Source: Vesta saturnalis
Taxonomy: Eukaryota > Arthropoda > Insecta > Coleoptera > Lampyridae
Assembly: GCA_036346205.1 (NCBI GenBank)
Contig: JARFJB010002472.1
Span: 6,319,501 to 6,383,500, forward strand
Direction: 5' to 3'
DNA length: 64,000 nucleotides
This document shows, piece after piece, positions 42,430-55,708 of the stretch (within the stretch, counting starts at the first letter, position 1; every line of letters begins with the position of its first letter). Below the pieces are notes generated by a model that made no database searches, was not told where the DNA came from, and saw only the letters and a program-made list of their open reading frames with translations. The position numbers and the translations under genes are program-made.

Positions 42430-44500
42430 GTAAGTAATTGCATTTTTCAATCTGTACATTGCCTTGAGTGTTAAAATGAAATTCTAATATGATGAATAAA
42501 GAGAATGCAAATTAAAGTGGAAAGCTGTTGAAATAGAAATGATAGCATTATGGCTCAGCTTAGAATTTCATCAACTTCTAATCAATAAAATTCTTGATAA
42601 ACAACTTTGACATTGCGTATTACCTTGAATATAGCCTTATAAACTTACACAATAGATACAATAATTATACATTAATTTATAAAATAAGCAGTTGTTGATA
42701 ATGGGAATTTGAAATTAGTAAATTAGCTATTATCTTCCATTTGGTAAACTTATTATTTGGTAATCCAAGTTAATAAAGTATAAGTATCAAAGAAAACTGC
42801 ATTTAAATTTTTGCGTAAATTTACTATACATGTGTGTAATTTTTTATACATCGAACGTATTCCGGTTATTGCTAAAAAACGAAAGTAAATGTTCATTCCT
42901 CTTATTGGATCCATAAATGAAAAGTTACAGGCAGGACACTCACTAGAACATCAATTCGTAGAGTAAAGTGCATGTTACCGACATAGCTCAGTGGTATGGG
43001 CGGGGTTGTTACTCATCACTCCAATCAGGGAAAATACCACTAAGGCGCCACCTGCTAAATAAATTCATACCGGGAAAAACGTCATGAACTAGATCTTAAA
43101 TTAATGGCCTAACAGGAAACCATAATGTTCAATCGAAGAGAAAACACTCACCTTTACCTCAAAATTCCACTTCAAAAATATCTACGTAAATGTCACCTAC
43201 ACTTAAGCATAATTTTAAGCTTCATTTGAAATTCCACAAAAATTGCGTTAACCAAACTCAAAATTCGTTATACCTTTTCGGTGCACACTGCAACGTAAAA
43301 TTACTTCCTCAATTAACAAAAGTAACAGGTCAACATGGTCATTAATCATTCAATTTAAAATGAATATTTGTCACAACTAAAATAAGCAAAACGCGATCGT
43401 ATATTTAAAAGTTCCTATACTTAAATAAACGTCACTTAAAATTAATCAAAACAAATCATCAAAACTTATTTTATATTTCTGAATGTTGACAGCTTTAATT
43501 TCCGTGACTTTTAAAATTTGTCGAACTAAAATCAATGTGTTTTTAATTTGGTGAGGGTAACATATATGCCCAAAAAATTTACACAACAAATATTTGTATT
43601 ACAATTAAAAGACAGCATAAAAAAATGTATACAATCAAGACACATTCCCCTGGCAGCGGGGCGTAAACAAAACAATTTGCCAAAACAAATAAAATAAAAA
43701 ATTAGAAAACCTGACACCTAAAAAATAAAGATGCATTCACCTATTCATCAGCTGTTGCTAATGTCAAGGAAAAGTAATATCATTTACTTCTTCCTGTGTA
43801 AGCATCAACAATACATATATACAAATAATATTAAAAGGTATTATTTATCACTATTCAATTTAAATCTAACAACTGCCTTTATTACTCAAATAAAAACAAA
43901 CAAAAGCTTTCTGAAAATCAAAAATATTAAATCTGCAATGATATCGGAATTGGTTCTGCGAATTTTTGTAAATTACACCAAACATTATTATCAACAAACA
44001 TATTAATATACAAAGAAAGAAAAACAATGTCACCAGCGTCCTTTCAATTTCCATTGCTCTGGTCCAATTCCACTATCCGCTGACAACTTTTCATTATAAG
44101 TGTCACACCAACACAAATTAAGCAAAATCCTGAGTAGGCACGTTCTTTTTAATAATCTTATATAAATTCTTAAACGAACATTAAACTGGCTTCTTTAACC
44201 TTTACCAAAAAATAACACGTTCTATTACACTTAAAAATCACGGTAATACTGTCTATAATCTCCGTAAATCTACATTCGTAACAACAATGTAGATCTTTCC
44301 CATAGATTAATAAATTTGAGAAAGTTTTTTAACACAAAATCATAAAATTCGATACACCTTCGACGCCAACGACGGTTATGGGTTAAGAAAAAGGCGCTTT
44401 TTCTTTCTTCTGATCAGCACAAAGGTAAATTGGAAATCTTCGGCTTCGCCCAAAGTTTCCCGATAAAACAACAAAACGGTATACGATAACAAATTTGTCA
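42430..44500. other. AT-rich non-coding stretch, probably Syt12 intron
   Basis: No exon or transposase is recognised. A tRNA-like box A motif lies near 42985. A Met-initiated frame near 43731-44006 has an intron-like composition and no motif, and is not considered real. Confidence 0.45.
42977..43040 (+). repeat. possible tRNA-derived SINE head
   Basis: ACCGACATAGCTCAGTGGTA at 42977-42996 fits a Pol III box A in a D-arm context. The expected box B is not clear in the following 60 bp (a GGGAAAATACC segment is a poor match). No tail or target duplication was identified. Confidence 0.3.
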
Positions 44501-44501
44501 A

Positions 44502-44559
44502 GGTGCACTTATACTTCACAACCGCATCTCTTTATGCGGTTGTGAAGTATAAGTACACC
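44502..44559. other. near-perfect 26-bp hairpin
   Basis: GGTGCACTTATACTTCACAA and then CCGCAT, a 6-nt loop CTCTTT, and the exact reverse complement with one mismatch (C versus T at arm position 5). Nothing around it belongs to a recognised transposon. It could be a tiny foldback element, a local inverted duplication or a hairpin RNA source. Confidence 0.85.
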
Positions 44560-47040
44560 CTGCTAATATATCACCGATGTTGTACCATCCCGATCAAATT
44601 ACTTAACCATAACGTCACTATAACAGATTTCACCAATTCTAAAAAATTAAATTCTTCAAACCGCAAGCGCGGTAAAAATGACATGATTTTCGGGAACCGA
44701 ACTGGAAAATTACTGTCTGGTTATACTAATTTATCAGAAATGAAGTCTCCGTCATACAGTCTCCTAAGTTCTAAATGTGCGACTCTACGCTTTCTTAAAG
44801 TAATTTTAATTACAAAGAAGCAATTTCCAATGACGTAATTTCAACTGAAGCAAAACTATAAATTAACGATTACTAAAAATAAATCATCCACTATTTACTA
44901 ATTATTTTAGACTGCCTTGATTAATTCTTTCACTATATTAAGAACAATAATACGTGTAAACCCAATCGCAATTTATAAACTATAATCTATCTACAAACAA
45001 ACAAACAGAAAGACATATATGCCATTCACACAACTGAGTAGGTACTATATCCTACTCCAATTTGTAATAAACCCAAATATCGCCAAATAAGGTAATAATT
45101 TGTAACTAAATTAGTGCTTCGCAAACTTTAAACTCCAATGTACCTAAATTTTCAATAATCTGATACCACAAAACCAAGAATTTGCTCAGGCCATTTCTAC
45201 ATATAACATTTTGAATACCCTAATATTCGAAAAATAGGAATCGGCGGCAAATTTCAACCACGCGTAACACTGCACATTAATTGTGAAATACAACTATTAC
45301 TACTACAACTGGAAGAAATGTTAATTTGCATGAGAGCTCCATCGTGTTGAAAATATAATGTTTTCACTCTTAGTTGTACAACAAATGCAAAAATATTTTC
45401 CCATCGAAAACTGTGTCTTGGCCTAAAATATTATTTTTGTTCCATAAAATACAAAATATACCAACTTTCGAACATGAGTATTACGGCAGTTTCTTACTAT
45501 CAAACTGCCCATAAAGATAGGGTAATAAGCGTGAGTGTTCTCCTGCCCAGTAATAAACGTCGATGCCTGAAATTTGATTAAGTGTATTAAGTAAGTTACT
45601 TTAAAGTCAATCCTAATGTTAAGAGGTGGTGGATACTTACTAACAATATTTTTTAGTCTCAATCTGAAAAAATTGAATAAAATTTGGTGTAACTAACAGT
45701 AGCGTACAAACAGTTGCAAACCGCCGATTTGTAAGTGACTGTATTTACTTCATGTTTGTTAATCTGTTCATTTCCACTGTTCTATCAAATAATTTTGTGT
45801 TGCGGTTTAACAAACATTTTGGGAACTATCTGCACATGCATTTATCTTGTATTGTCAAAAATTAATTAATACGTTAATAAGTGCAAAAACTAATCATGAA
45901 CGATATGCATAGAACGCATTTCAATCTATTTTGTTATTGGAGGAAAAATGATATCATAGAGATGGTAAGGGGAGATTCGCCAAACACCTAATATTATACC
46001 TTTGATTGTACAATCAAGGATTCCACGCTTTCATTTTGCACCAAGCGCATTTCTAAGCAAGAAATATTGTTTCCCTTATTCGCTCCGCGTACAGGGAGAC
46101 TATAGGGGGGCAAACATGTTAAGGAAAGGCAGGGATGCGCCAAGTATCTTTGGCACCCTCGTGTGAAATACTGATAGGCGCCTTTACCCTATATGTATTG
46201 AGCCAAAATTACCGCCCGTGTCCACTCTATTTTTTTATCACAATTCAACGTTGAAATTTATGACAAATTCTTTAGACTTGTTTGTAATCGTTTGTATATT
46301 TTATTTGGGGCAACCAGTAGGTACATACAAAAAGGTATTATTAACATTTTTATTGCAGAATGAAACAACAGTAACAAAACAAAAAAAAGTGTTGAAATTA
46401 TAAAATTATTCCAAATTATTAAAACAAAACGTGAAATAAAATATATTTAGATTTCCCACTTCTATGAATATTCAAGAAACAAAACAACGGAAATGTCTTA
46501 CCTTATAGATATCGGATTTGTCTAGCTTTACTTTTGGCAAATTCATTAATAAGATTTTCAATAATTCAAGAATTCTGTAAACGCGAGTGAAATGTACTTT
46601 AATCAGTATTCAACTGTTGTACCTAGCATTAAACGGCTGGAATTAAATTTAATATAACGGAACTTTTTCTAAATCTAAAATTACTGAAGAAACTGAAAAC
46701 ACCGTAAAGGCAAAAGGTTGTCGAAAGCATCTCAACCAGACACCGAATACCGAAACCCACAGCCCGTTTAATTTTAAAGGGAAACAAATGTCGTAAATAC
46801 CACATTTGTCAAGGTTTAAGGCCCAAAGATGAAGAAAGACGAAGAATATTTTGTGTATACTGGAATCTGTAGTAACAACGATAATTTCCATTACCACATT
46901 CTGTGGTCAGATAAAAGTAGATATAGAAATAATGGACTGTTTAGCTAACAAACTCTCCGGTATTGAGCTACTGAAAATCAACCCATAGTCCGAAATGCTA
47001 GGCACCAGTCCGTTTTGCTTTTAGTTGAATTACCACTAAC
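44560..47040. other. AT-rich non-coding stretch
   Basis: Nothing with protein or RNA character was recognised. Short Met-initiated frames here (for example near 45423-45662 and 46649-46897) have no conserved motif. Confidence 0.45.
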
Positions 47041-47049
47041 TGTGGTTAA

Positions 47050-47280
47050 TAACTGTTCATTGGTGCTCATGGATCAACTAAGTGGCCAGCTAGATCTCCT
47101 GAGGTAACCCCAATGGACCTCTTCCTCTGGGGTTACATCAAGAATAAAGTTTACCATGGGAGTATAATAATGTAGAGAATCTATAGAAAGCGTCCTTCAA
47201 AAATTTCAAGGTATCTCACGTCCCACTTTAAGAAAAGCGGAATATTCAAAAGTTCGAAGGTGCTTGGAAAATAATGGAAA
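47050..47280 (+). pseudogene. mariner transposase fragment around the third catalytic Asp
   Basis: STKWPARSPEVTPMDLFLWG and YIKNKVYHG match the region of DUF4817-type transposases containing the third Asp (here MDLFLWG). A stop follows and the C-terminal helices are frameshifted. It is a small isolated remnant directly upstream of the CR1-like LINE. Confidence 0.75.
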
Positions 47281-47499
47281 AATATTTTAATATCGTTTGT
47301 AGTAATTATAGGTGGAAGGCATGTGTATTCATGCCACCCGGTGCAATACCACCATCTTTACCATGGGCTTCTTAATACTGGTGCTCCGATTTTCTGAGTT
47401 CGGTAAGGCCTGCCGGTCACTATCTACTTTATTCCTTATGTACTCGCCGCCAGCACGCACTTGGCAATCGTGGCGTTTTAACGGCTAAACCCTTAAAAG

Positions 47500-50280
47500 G
47501 ACGAGTTCTAAAACAGGCGCTACACTTAGGTGAGTAGGGCGAGGCGCCACAGCCACACATCTATTTGTCGATCCGTCCCAAGGATTCTGGGGGCGGGGGG
47601 CAAAAATTCGTCAACGCCAAAATCGAGACTAAGTAGAGCAAGATCTGCCGGGAATAAAAATCCTCCCCCATTCGGATGCCCAGGAGAGCAGGTCTCAGGC
47701 GACCACGGTCATCAAAGTAGCAACATTCGGATACATTACTGCAACATACGTGGTATCAGGTCGAATCTTAGTGCTGTTCACCTACACCTTGAACAAGTAC
47801 AACCGGACATTCTCTCTCGCCTGGAAGCACTGATTCGCATAACCTGGAATTTTCCTGACAGGAAAGAGGATATCCTCTTTAGAAAACAACAAATTCGACG
47901 TAATTTGGTTCAAATATTCTAGACCTCAATTTGTGAAATTCTACTGTTGTTTATATAGGTCTCCCAATGATAACAACTTCCAAGGTCTTTTTGATTACCT
48001 TAGTCTGAGGGTAGACTGCCTCTTATCATATCATATCTTGCGAAATCTCAACTCTGGGCGATTTCAATGTCCACAACTCCTATCGGCTTCAATTTTCATC
48101 TACCACTGCTCTCTCAAATCATAGTGCAGAAGCTTTTGCTGTATCCTGTGATCTCGCTCAAATGATTTCCGAACCCACCAGAATCCCTGACAACTCTAAC
48201 CATACTCCACATCTCCTGGATCTATTCCTTACATCTAACCCATTTGTCTATAAAACAAGAGTTCTTTCCTCACTTGGTCAATAAAACCACTGCCTAATGG
48301 TGTCAAACCCCACTGTTATACGAAAAACATATAGAACTATGTTGGTGTTTTAAATCAGCTAACTGGAGCGAACTAAGAGATGTATTTGCAACGTTCCCTG
48401 ATGTGAGTATCGCTTTAAGCGGCCCTCTTCAAACATTGCTTTTTCACCAGCTGAAGTTATCTTGATCAGTTATACATGCACAAAAAACATAATCGCGTAG
48501 GTCATGCCCGTTCCCAATCACGGTTTAATGGGACTTGCACTGATGCATTATCACAAGGCCAATGCCAAAGGATGTTTGAAGAACGTAAATGCAAATAATT
48601 AGTCTCATGTCCTTCGGGTAGTCGCCATCAGTAAAAACTTTAATACATTTCTCATGACGTCTCGTGACGTCGGAGCTGATCCTGCTGACAAAACTAACCA
48701 CTTTGTCGATTACTTTGAATCAAATTCATGTCTCAATGATTCTTGTAGAATTATGCTGCCGCCCAAATCTACCCCATACGCTATGAAACCAATCCACATT
48801 CGATACAAACTCCTAGACTCAATTATCAATAAACTTGACTGAAACAAGGCTACTGACCCCGACGGTATTCCATCAATTGTCCTTAAAAAACGCTACCCCG
48901 AGCTAGTACCAGTATTGTCCAAACTCTTTGTATCTCCATGTCATCTTAAGACTTTCCTTCATCGTGGAAGCTGTAAAATGTTCAACCTAGTTCTAAAAAG
49001 GGCGATAAAACCGATCCCTCAAAAATCATGAAAAACCTATCAACTATCAACTACTTTCGTTCCTTGAGTCCAGTAAACTCCTTAGCGAGCACCAGTATAG
49101 GTTCAGACAGAGTAGTTCAACGGGTGATCTTTCACATGTGACCCAAATTTCGAATAACACATTAGAAAGGCCGAGTGAAACAATCGTAGTATATTTGGAT
49201 ATTTCAAAAGCTTTTGATCCGGTTTGGAGCAAGTGCCTACTCGCCAAACTCACCTCGTTCGGCTTATCCGATACGCTCATCAATTGGTTCTCCAGCTTTC
49301 TTGACAAAAAGCGTATACGTGTTATATGTTGATGGCTCTATTCGAAAGAAACTATTATTATCGCAGGCGTACTCCAAGGATCAGTGATAGGTCCCACATT
49401 CTTCCTGCTATACATATATGACCCAATCCATTGTAGTTTTTCTCAATTTTCCCACATCAATAATTGTAGTCAGGACGTTAAGTCAACAGAGACTTAGAAC
49501 GTATCCTTGAATGGGGAAGGAACTTTCAACACCGACAAAACCCCGTGTTGCCTTGTGTCCGCCAAGAAAGACCGATCATCTCCTGTCGTAAATATGAATG
49601 GCTTAGATTTCAAATTTTCAAACTTTATTTCTATGTTAGGAATGTCTGCTTCATCGAACCTATCATAGTTTGACCACCTTTTGTCAGCCAGTGAAGCAGC
49701 TGCCTTTCTGTACAGATGTAAACAGTACTTCACACCGCAACAACTTTTACTGTATAACGCTCAAAATCGACCTCATCTGGAATACAATTCCCACGTCTGG
49801 GTCAGTGCTTCCCAATACGCCCTTGTTATGGAAAACCGTATCCAAAAAAGAGCTATAAGACATAACCCGTCTCTAACTTCTGACCTACAATCTCTTGAAC
49901 ATAGAAGAATAGTTTCGGTTCTTTCCTTGTTCTATCGCTATTACAATGGCAAGTGTGTCACCGAAATACACTCCTTAATACCTTCGCAGGCCATCTTCGC
50001 TACGAACACTTGGTTTGCCCATTCACGCCATAATTACGCACTAAAAATTCCATCTTGTCACACTAAACCGGCGCAATCTACATGTTTCCACACGGCTACC
50101 AAATTATGGAATGCACAGTTTCTGTTTTTCTCAAAACTTTGATTTAAGCAAGTTTAAGGTAGCTGTTCATACACATTTCTCGGCAGCCTAACAATATGGC
50201 TAACACCCTCCCAGTGTTCCTGAGTGCTTTAGCACGTCCAGGAATACTATTAGTAAAAGAAAAACATTATGTTGTATTTT
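47500..50280 (+). mobile_element. CR1-like LINE, plus strand, decayed
   Basis: The element contains, in order, the endonuclease start, endonuclease core, RT and C-terminal domain, followed by a 3' UTR that shares GTGCTTTAGCACGT and GGAATACT with the minus-strand copy at 31090-32205. The 5' end is not clear; a short Ser/Arg-rich ORF1-like tail lies before the endonuclease. The 3' end is near 50250-50280 without an obvious poly(A). Confidence 0.8.
47700..50142 (+). pseudogene. CR1-like LINE ORF2 (endonuclease and RT), many breaks
   Basis: Readable blocks are SSNIRIHYCNIRGIRSNLSA (endonuclease start), CCLYRSPNDNNFQGLFDYLS, ILGDFNVH-like sequence near 48055 in a shifted frame, HTPHLLDLFLTSNP, ATDPDGIPSIVLKK (RT), ETIVVYLDISKAFDPVW (motif A with its Asp), LLAKLTSFGLSDTLI and SFLDKKRIRV. 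Further on are SVIGPTFFLLYIYD, RPHLEYNSHVWVSASQYAL, RIQKRAI and RRIVSVLSLFYRYYNGKC. The catalytic F-A-D-D segment is missing or scrambled near 49440. A stop ends the frame at 50142. Confidence 0.85.
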
Positions 50281-53200
50281 TCAAATTTATACTATTAAAT
50301 GTTAATTGAAATGATTCCTGTGTAAATGTCACCACTACCACTGGTACGATACTATTACTTACCAAAACACTGTTTTTACATCTGTCAATGTCTGTTCTTT
50401 ATTAGGTTACATAGTGTAGTTTTTAACAATATGACTACTTATCAGTTCATCTAAGCGTAGATATTCTATTGTTTATCTTTGTCTCAGCATTAAAACAAAA
50501 ACATGTTTTTTTATTCTAATTTTCTAGTGTTAATAGATAAGTATATCAAACCTGGTATTCTAAAAGGAAATTACTAGCGCTTTTAATTAATGCCATGGCC
50601 CCTATTACTTGCATGTAGAAAAATAGAGTTAGAGGTTATATATGAACCGGATAATCTAAAATATGCGTATCGTGACTGATTAACTCTTCTCCCCATTCGC
50701 TAATATTCCACAATAGTCATAATAAAGTTATGTGCTGACCACATCAAATTTCTTTGTATTTTAAATAAAATAATAAATTATGCAAGTTTAAATACAGAGT
50801 ATTTCAACAATAATTTAGCAGTTAATGATTTGAACATCATTCCATCTGCTTGTTATACTCCATTCAACATTTAAATTGCTGCAGTCGGTTCACGAGATTG
50901 CCCATTTACAAAAATTAAATTTTATGTGCAGATTGAACAAAGGCTTATTTTATAACGAGGGGTAATTCTTTAACATTAGGGAACCATACCCACTACTGCT
51001 TATATACTACAGTACGTTCCAGAATTTGGTGCGATAATCTGTTCATGAAGTTGTTTGCTCTTGATGCAAACATTAAGAAGTGTTGTGACCACTTTCCTAT
51101 TCTCAAAATTCATTTATTGATTTATTCATTATTTAGGATACAAATACATTTAATGAGATTATTTAAAAAATTCTTAATGCACTCTTTGAAATTTAAAGTA
51201 AATATTAAAAATTTTGTGACCTAAATTGAGTTACTAATTTACCGAGTGGGCATTTAACTTGTTTTCTACGACCATTCGAGACCTTTAAGCATCCCCGAAA
51301 GACTCTTTTACCGAAAAATTTCGATCTTAACGGCGCCTGTGACATATATTATCAAATTTGAGTTCTATTTAAAAGTAAGTATGAATTTTGAAGCAATTTT
51401 TTGTATTCTTTACATCTTCCTAAAACCCATGACCTCCTTCGATGAGTTCAGTCGGCAACCCACAACATCTAGTGTGGTTGCTCGTGTAATTATGGATTAA
51501 CGGGATTACCGTTTGGATGCTTATTCCGATAATATCTTTGTTTTTCCATAGACACGTTCCCTTTCATTGGTGGAAAACTATATGCACTTAACTAGTTAAG
51601 TATATTTGATACTTCCAGCTACAAATCCATCATCATAGCAAGATAACACCTGACATTATTGACTTAACATTTAAAATACTTTAATTTCAAACTATTAAGA
51701 TAATCCTTTAATATTAATAGCATTATTAAAGGTGTTTGTATAATGAAGTAATTCCCATAGGTACTTTAACGCAATTATTAGAAGTAGTACAAGCAATAAT
51801 TATTTGTAATATACATAAAACAACCTTGATCGTATGATGCCATACTACAATTTAACTTAGCAAATTTAGCTTCATAAAATAAATAGAAAAAGAGGTCCCG
51901 TGGCGAAACGTATTTGAATTGTTAAGTAGTGCGTACGTAAGAAATGATGTTTTCGAAACGATGGTTCTGAAACGTAATTTTCAGTTTTTTGTCTAAATAT
52001 AGCATTGATGTGCGTTGCTTTCGTTTTAATAATGGTGAAGCAACAGAACAGACTAGAATTATATTTCGGATTAGTCAGTAATCTAGGAATTAAAATATAT
52101 TCAACAAGGTCATTCATCCAGTTACATTTATTTTGTTTATATGATTTTAATCTAACAAAAGTTTTTCATGCGTAACTTTTTCCAGTAATACGACATCTAC
52201 AGATGTTGTGTATCAGAAAGTATTCCAGCCCAGAGATTTTAAAAGCTCTATCTAAGCTTGTACAAAAAGGACGTACTTTTATGAGTATCTTTTACACTAA
52301 GGTTAGTATACAATATAGACACATAAATCGAAAATATTTCTACTCTTGAATTGACCAGCACATCAAACATTTATATCATAGATAAATTACAGTTGGAAAA
52401 TAACATACCTGCATTACTCTTTTTATGTGGAATTTTGCGAGAAGATGCAGGATCTAAGTAATTGATTAATTTAATTAGTTAGGAATTAAAGCAATTAATT
52501 TGTGATTACCAAAAAGCACAACTAAAGGTTTTCGTTAATAATGTATTATGTGAAACAAAATTAACAGAACTGGTATTGTAGACGGTACGGAAATATTTCA
52601 AACGAATATAGTAAAATAAACTGTATTACAGTTTAATCTTTGTGAACTAATAAAATCTTTTAGGCATAAGCCAGGCGAGTGGTCGAGCGAAGTTGCTCCC
52701 TTTACTCTCTATAAGCTAAAGGCATTAAGGTAAAAATAATAAATTATTTATGTGAACCGTTACAAATTCAATTTTCAACGTATTTTTTTAACAAAAGTGT
52801 GGATATTGTCAATAAAAAGTAGTAACGTGTAAAGGCACATGTTGCTAACTAACTTTCGACAAATCAATGAAGTTGTTGGTTTTAATCTGAAAATATGAAC
52901 ATTGTGTAATGTAGAAAAATTGAATAGTAGAAATTGTATTTAGAATCTTTTATTGACATTGCGGGTGTAGATATTCTCAGCGTTATTTCTATAGAACGCA
53001 TCCGGATAAAATGGGTTTTAATTCTTTTCTAGATAAATATATCAACACTGGACCTTTTCATATTTTTTTGATAAAATGCGTACGTTGCTAGCGTGAGTAC
53101 AAGAAAAACTCTATTGAAGTTTAAATGAAATTAGTAGAATCTGTAGTAGTAGAAAGTGTAATGTATTCAAATGGCATTAGAACATCACACGGGCAAATAA

Positions 53201-53888
53201 CTAAAACGGTCAACTAGCTCGTCGTGAGGACGTGGATTTTTTTAAATTTTGTAGTTTGTAACAGGAGCCTTAGAAAATTCAAAATTTCGCGCTAAATTAT
53301 ACGAGATTAAATAGTTATATATTATTTTTCTAGATAAAGAAATGGTTGTTGGTTATTTGTATTTAAATGTAACTAATTTTAAGATGAAAAGCTTGGGTTT
53401 ATTTCAATAAGTTACCTATATATTTAATTTGAAAATATTTAAAATACGCGGCAAATGCATTGATACGTTGGAAGGGATGAGACGCTGTCAAAGTATCTGA
53501 CAGTTTTTTTTATTAGCGTGGTTCTTGGTCGATTGACGCCGCAGTACGAATGACATTATGTTTTCACGCAGCCCTATAAATTGTGAAGTTACAAATAAAA
53601 TCTAATTGGCAGTGTAACAGGGAAGAAGTAGAAAAATATCTTCCTTATTAAAATAATAAAAGGCTACAGTAAATAATAAAAATGCAAGTATTGTCAAGTT
53701 GGTGATAATAAAAAAGATTACACCATAATTTAAAATTCGTGTTAAGGTGACGTAATAATATAAAATAACGCATTCTATATGTATCAGAACGGCAGTCAAT
53801 GGGGCTTAAGTAGTAAACAATAAATATAAAAGACAGTAATCGATCCAAATTGGTAAATCAAAATATAACAATAACTCGAGGTGTAGTA
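50281..53888. other. long AT-rich non-coding stretch
   Basis: No transposase or conserved exon is recognised. One short exon-like island at 52664-52729 is discussed among the findings. This may be an intron of the synaptotagmin-12-like gene. Confidence 0.45.
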
Positions 53889-55598
53889 ACGGGTGTCTAT
53901 TAATGATTGAAATCTGACGTCATGTAGCAAATTTTGGTTAGGTTGGTACCACTATACTTCATTTCGGTCGCAACGATTGACATTAGCATCCCATGGAGTA
54001 ATCACCTTTGATGTAATTATAAACATTGTGTTTTAAAATTAAACAGAATCCCCTACTTTTGGAAATGTTTATGGCCGATAGTTGCTAATTACAATTATTT
54101 AACAAAATACATTTTAAAATTATTGCTATGACGAAAATACAAACAAATATTCTTCATTAAATTAATATAATTACAAAAAAATGTTGAAAACGGTGACCCT
54201 GATACTGTACACAAATTAATTCTCCGCTTCATGTTTTCAAAAACATCTTGAAGTTCTTGTCGTGTAATAGTCTGAATCTCGTGTTCTACTGCTTCCATTA
54301 ACTGATGTAAATTATGCAATCTATTTCTATAAATATTGTCTTTAATTTTTTCAAACAAAAAGTAATCTGGAGGGGTCAAGTCGGGTGACCTAGGTGGCCA
54401 TCTACCTCGACTAATAATGCGATCCTCATAAAACTCACTTAAAAATGCTAACGTTCTTTGCGCAGTATGAGCTGAGGCGTTATCTTGCTGAAAAAATCCT
54501 CTTTCCAACTCATCATCATGGAGTTGTTCTACAAATTCTTGCAGAATGACTTCATACCGTTCAGCATTGATTGTATAGTGGAAAAATAGTGGGCCTATTA
54601 TTCGACGGCGTGATATTGCTACCCAGATGCCAACTTTTATGGGGTGTAGGTCTGTTTCGACAAAGGCGTGAGGATTTTCCGTTGCCCATGTTCTATAATT
54701 TGGAGTATTTACATAACCCGATAAATGAAACCAAGCTTCATCGGTAAAAAATGTTTGATCTAACGTATCATTATTGTTAATATTATAATTAAACCAATTA
54801 CAATAGGTTATTCTTGATTCGAAATCAATAGGATATAATCGATGGATTACAGAAACCTTATATGGATGCATATGGAGGCTTTTTTTAATGCTTTAGAACA
54901 AGTCGCAATTACAAACTGCACAATTCTTATATTATTTAGTAGCATACCTTTCTGTGCTGATAGCTTGCGTAACGATTTCTTTGGACTATCTTCCATACGT
55001 TGCTGAATGTTATCAACAACCGGTTGGGTAAGAACTGTACGTCTTCCCGGTGATTTTTCCTTACAGATACAGTTTTTTGTTTCAAAGCGTTCCACCACTC
55101 TTCGTTTATGTTGAACTGAAATAACAATATCAATATCTGCATTTCGAAATGCTTCGTTAAATTGCTGAACACGTGATTCCAGACAATAAATCCAGCTTCG
55201 TCATAATTTTGCGTAGCACTTCGAAAATGGGTCATTAAGATGAAGGCATCTTGCTCAGAGGTAAACACCATTGCAAAATCGTTAATCAAATCTGAAATGC
55301 ATGATATTTTTAAACATAACCTGGAACTTTATATCAAATATTATTTACGGAAATTTGAAAACTTATTTCAGGAGTTACGAAAATAACTGATTGTGAATAT
55401 AACGAAAAATTAATGCAGGAACGAAGAATGAACGGAAAAATTATAATGTAAGCTAATGAAAAATAGTCACGTGCCACTATGGCAAAAAAGGTAGAAACCG
55501 ATTGATTTTGCAATATAATTCTCAGTGCTGCAAATACTAAGCAAAGAAATTTCCTAGATTTGAAATGACGTCAGCTTCAATCATTAATAGACACATGT
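53889..55598 (-). mobile_element. full-length mariner-like element
   Basis: The 1710-bp element has ends ACGGGTGTCTATTAATG and CATTAATAGACACATGT and flanking TA at 53887-53888 and 55599-55600. The inverted repeat extends about 35 bp with mismatches and includes GACGTCA on both sides. The transposase fills most of the minus strand. It is not a copy of the families at 1-1355, 21437 or 61720. Confidence 0.88.
54095..55290 (-). pseudogene. DUF4817-type mariner transposase, few frameshifts
   Basis: The N-terminal third is in two overlapping frames between 55290 and 54850: MVFTSEQDAFILMTHFR near the start, a helix segment FNEAFRNADID-like near 55150, VVERFETKNCICK, SPGRRTVLTQPVVDNIQQRM. The C-terminal 258 residues (54871-54095) are open: DQTFFTDEAWFHLSG (first Asp), GIWVAISRRRIIGPLFF, FFQQDNASAHTAQRT (second Asp), GRWPPRSPDLTPPDYFLFEK (third Asp) and HEIQTITRQELQDVFENM. 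All three catalytic Asp residues are present, a DD34D-type set. It is the best preserved mariner transposase in the window, but frameshifts at the N terminus prevent a full product. Confidence 0.88.
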
Positions 55599-55656
55599 TA
55601 TGATTGGGCATTGCAGTTAGTAGAGTAGCAAAACTATAATAATTAAAGTAATTGTC

Positions 55657-55659
<3 letters not shown>

Positions 55660-55705
<46 letters not shown>
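55660..55705. repeat. AT dinucleotide microsatellite
   Basis: About 22 AT units lie just outside the right end of the mariner element at 53889-55598. Confidence 0.95.

Positions 55706-55708
<3 letters not shown>

Noticed and set aside
43731..44054. Overlapping plus and minus frames of 62-91 residues
   Set aside because: Low-complexity, Ile/Lys/Asn-rich translation of AT-rich DNA without conserved features.
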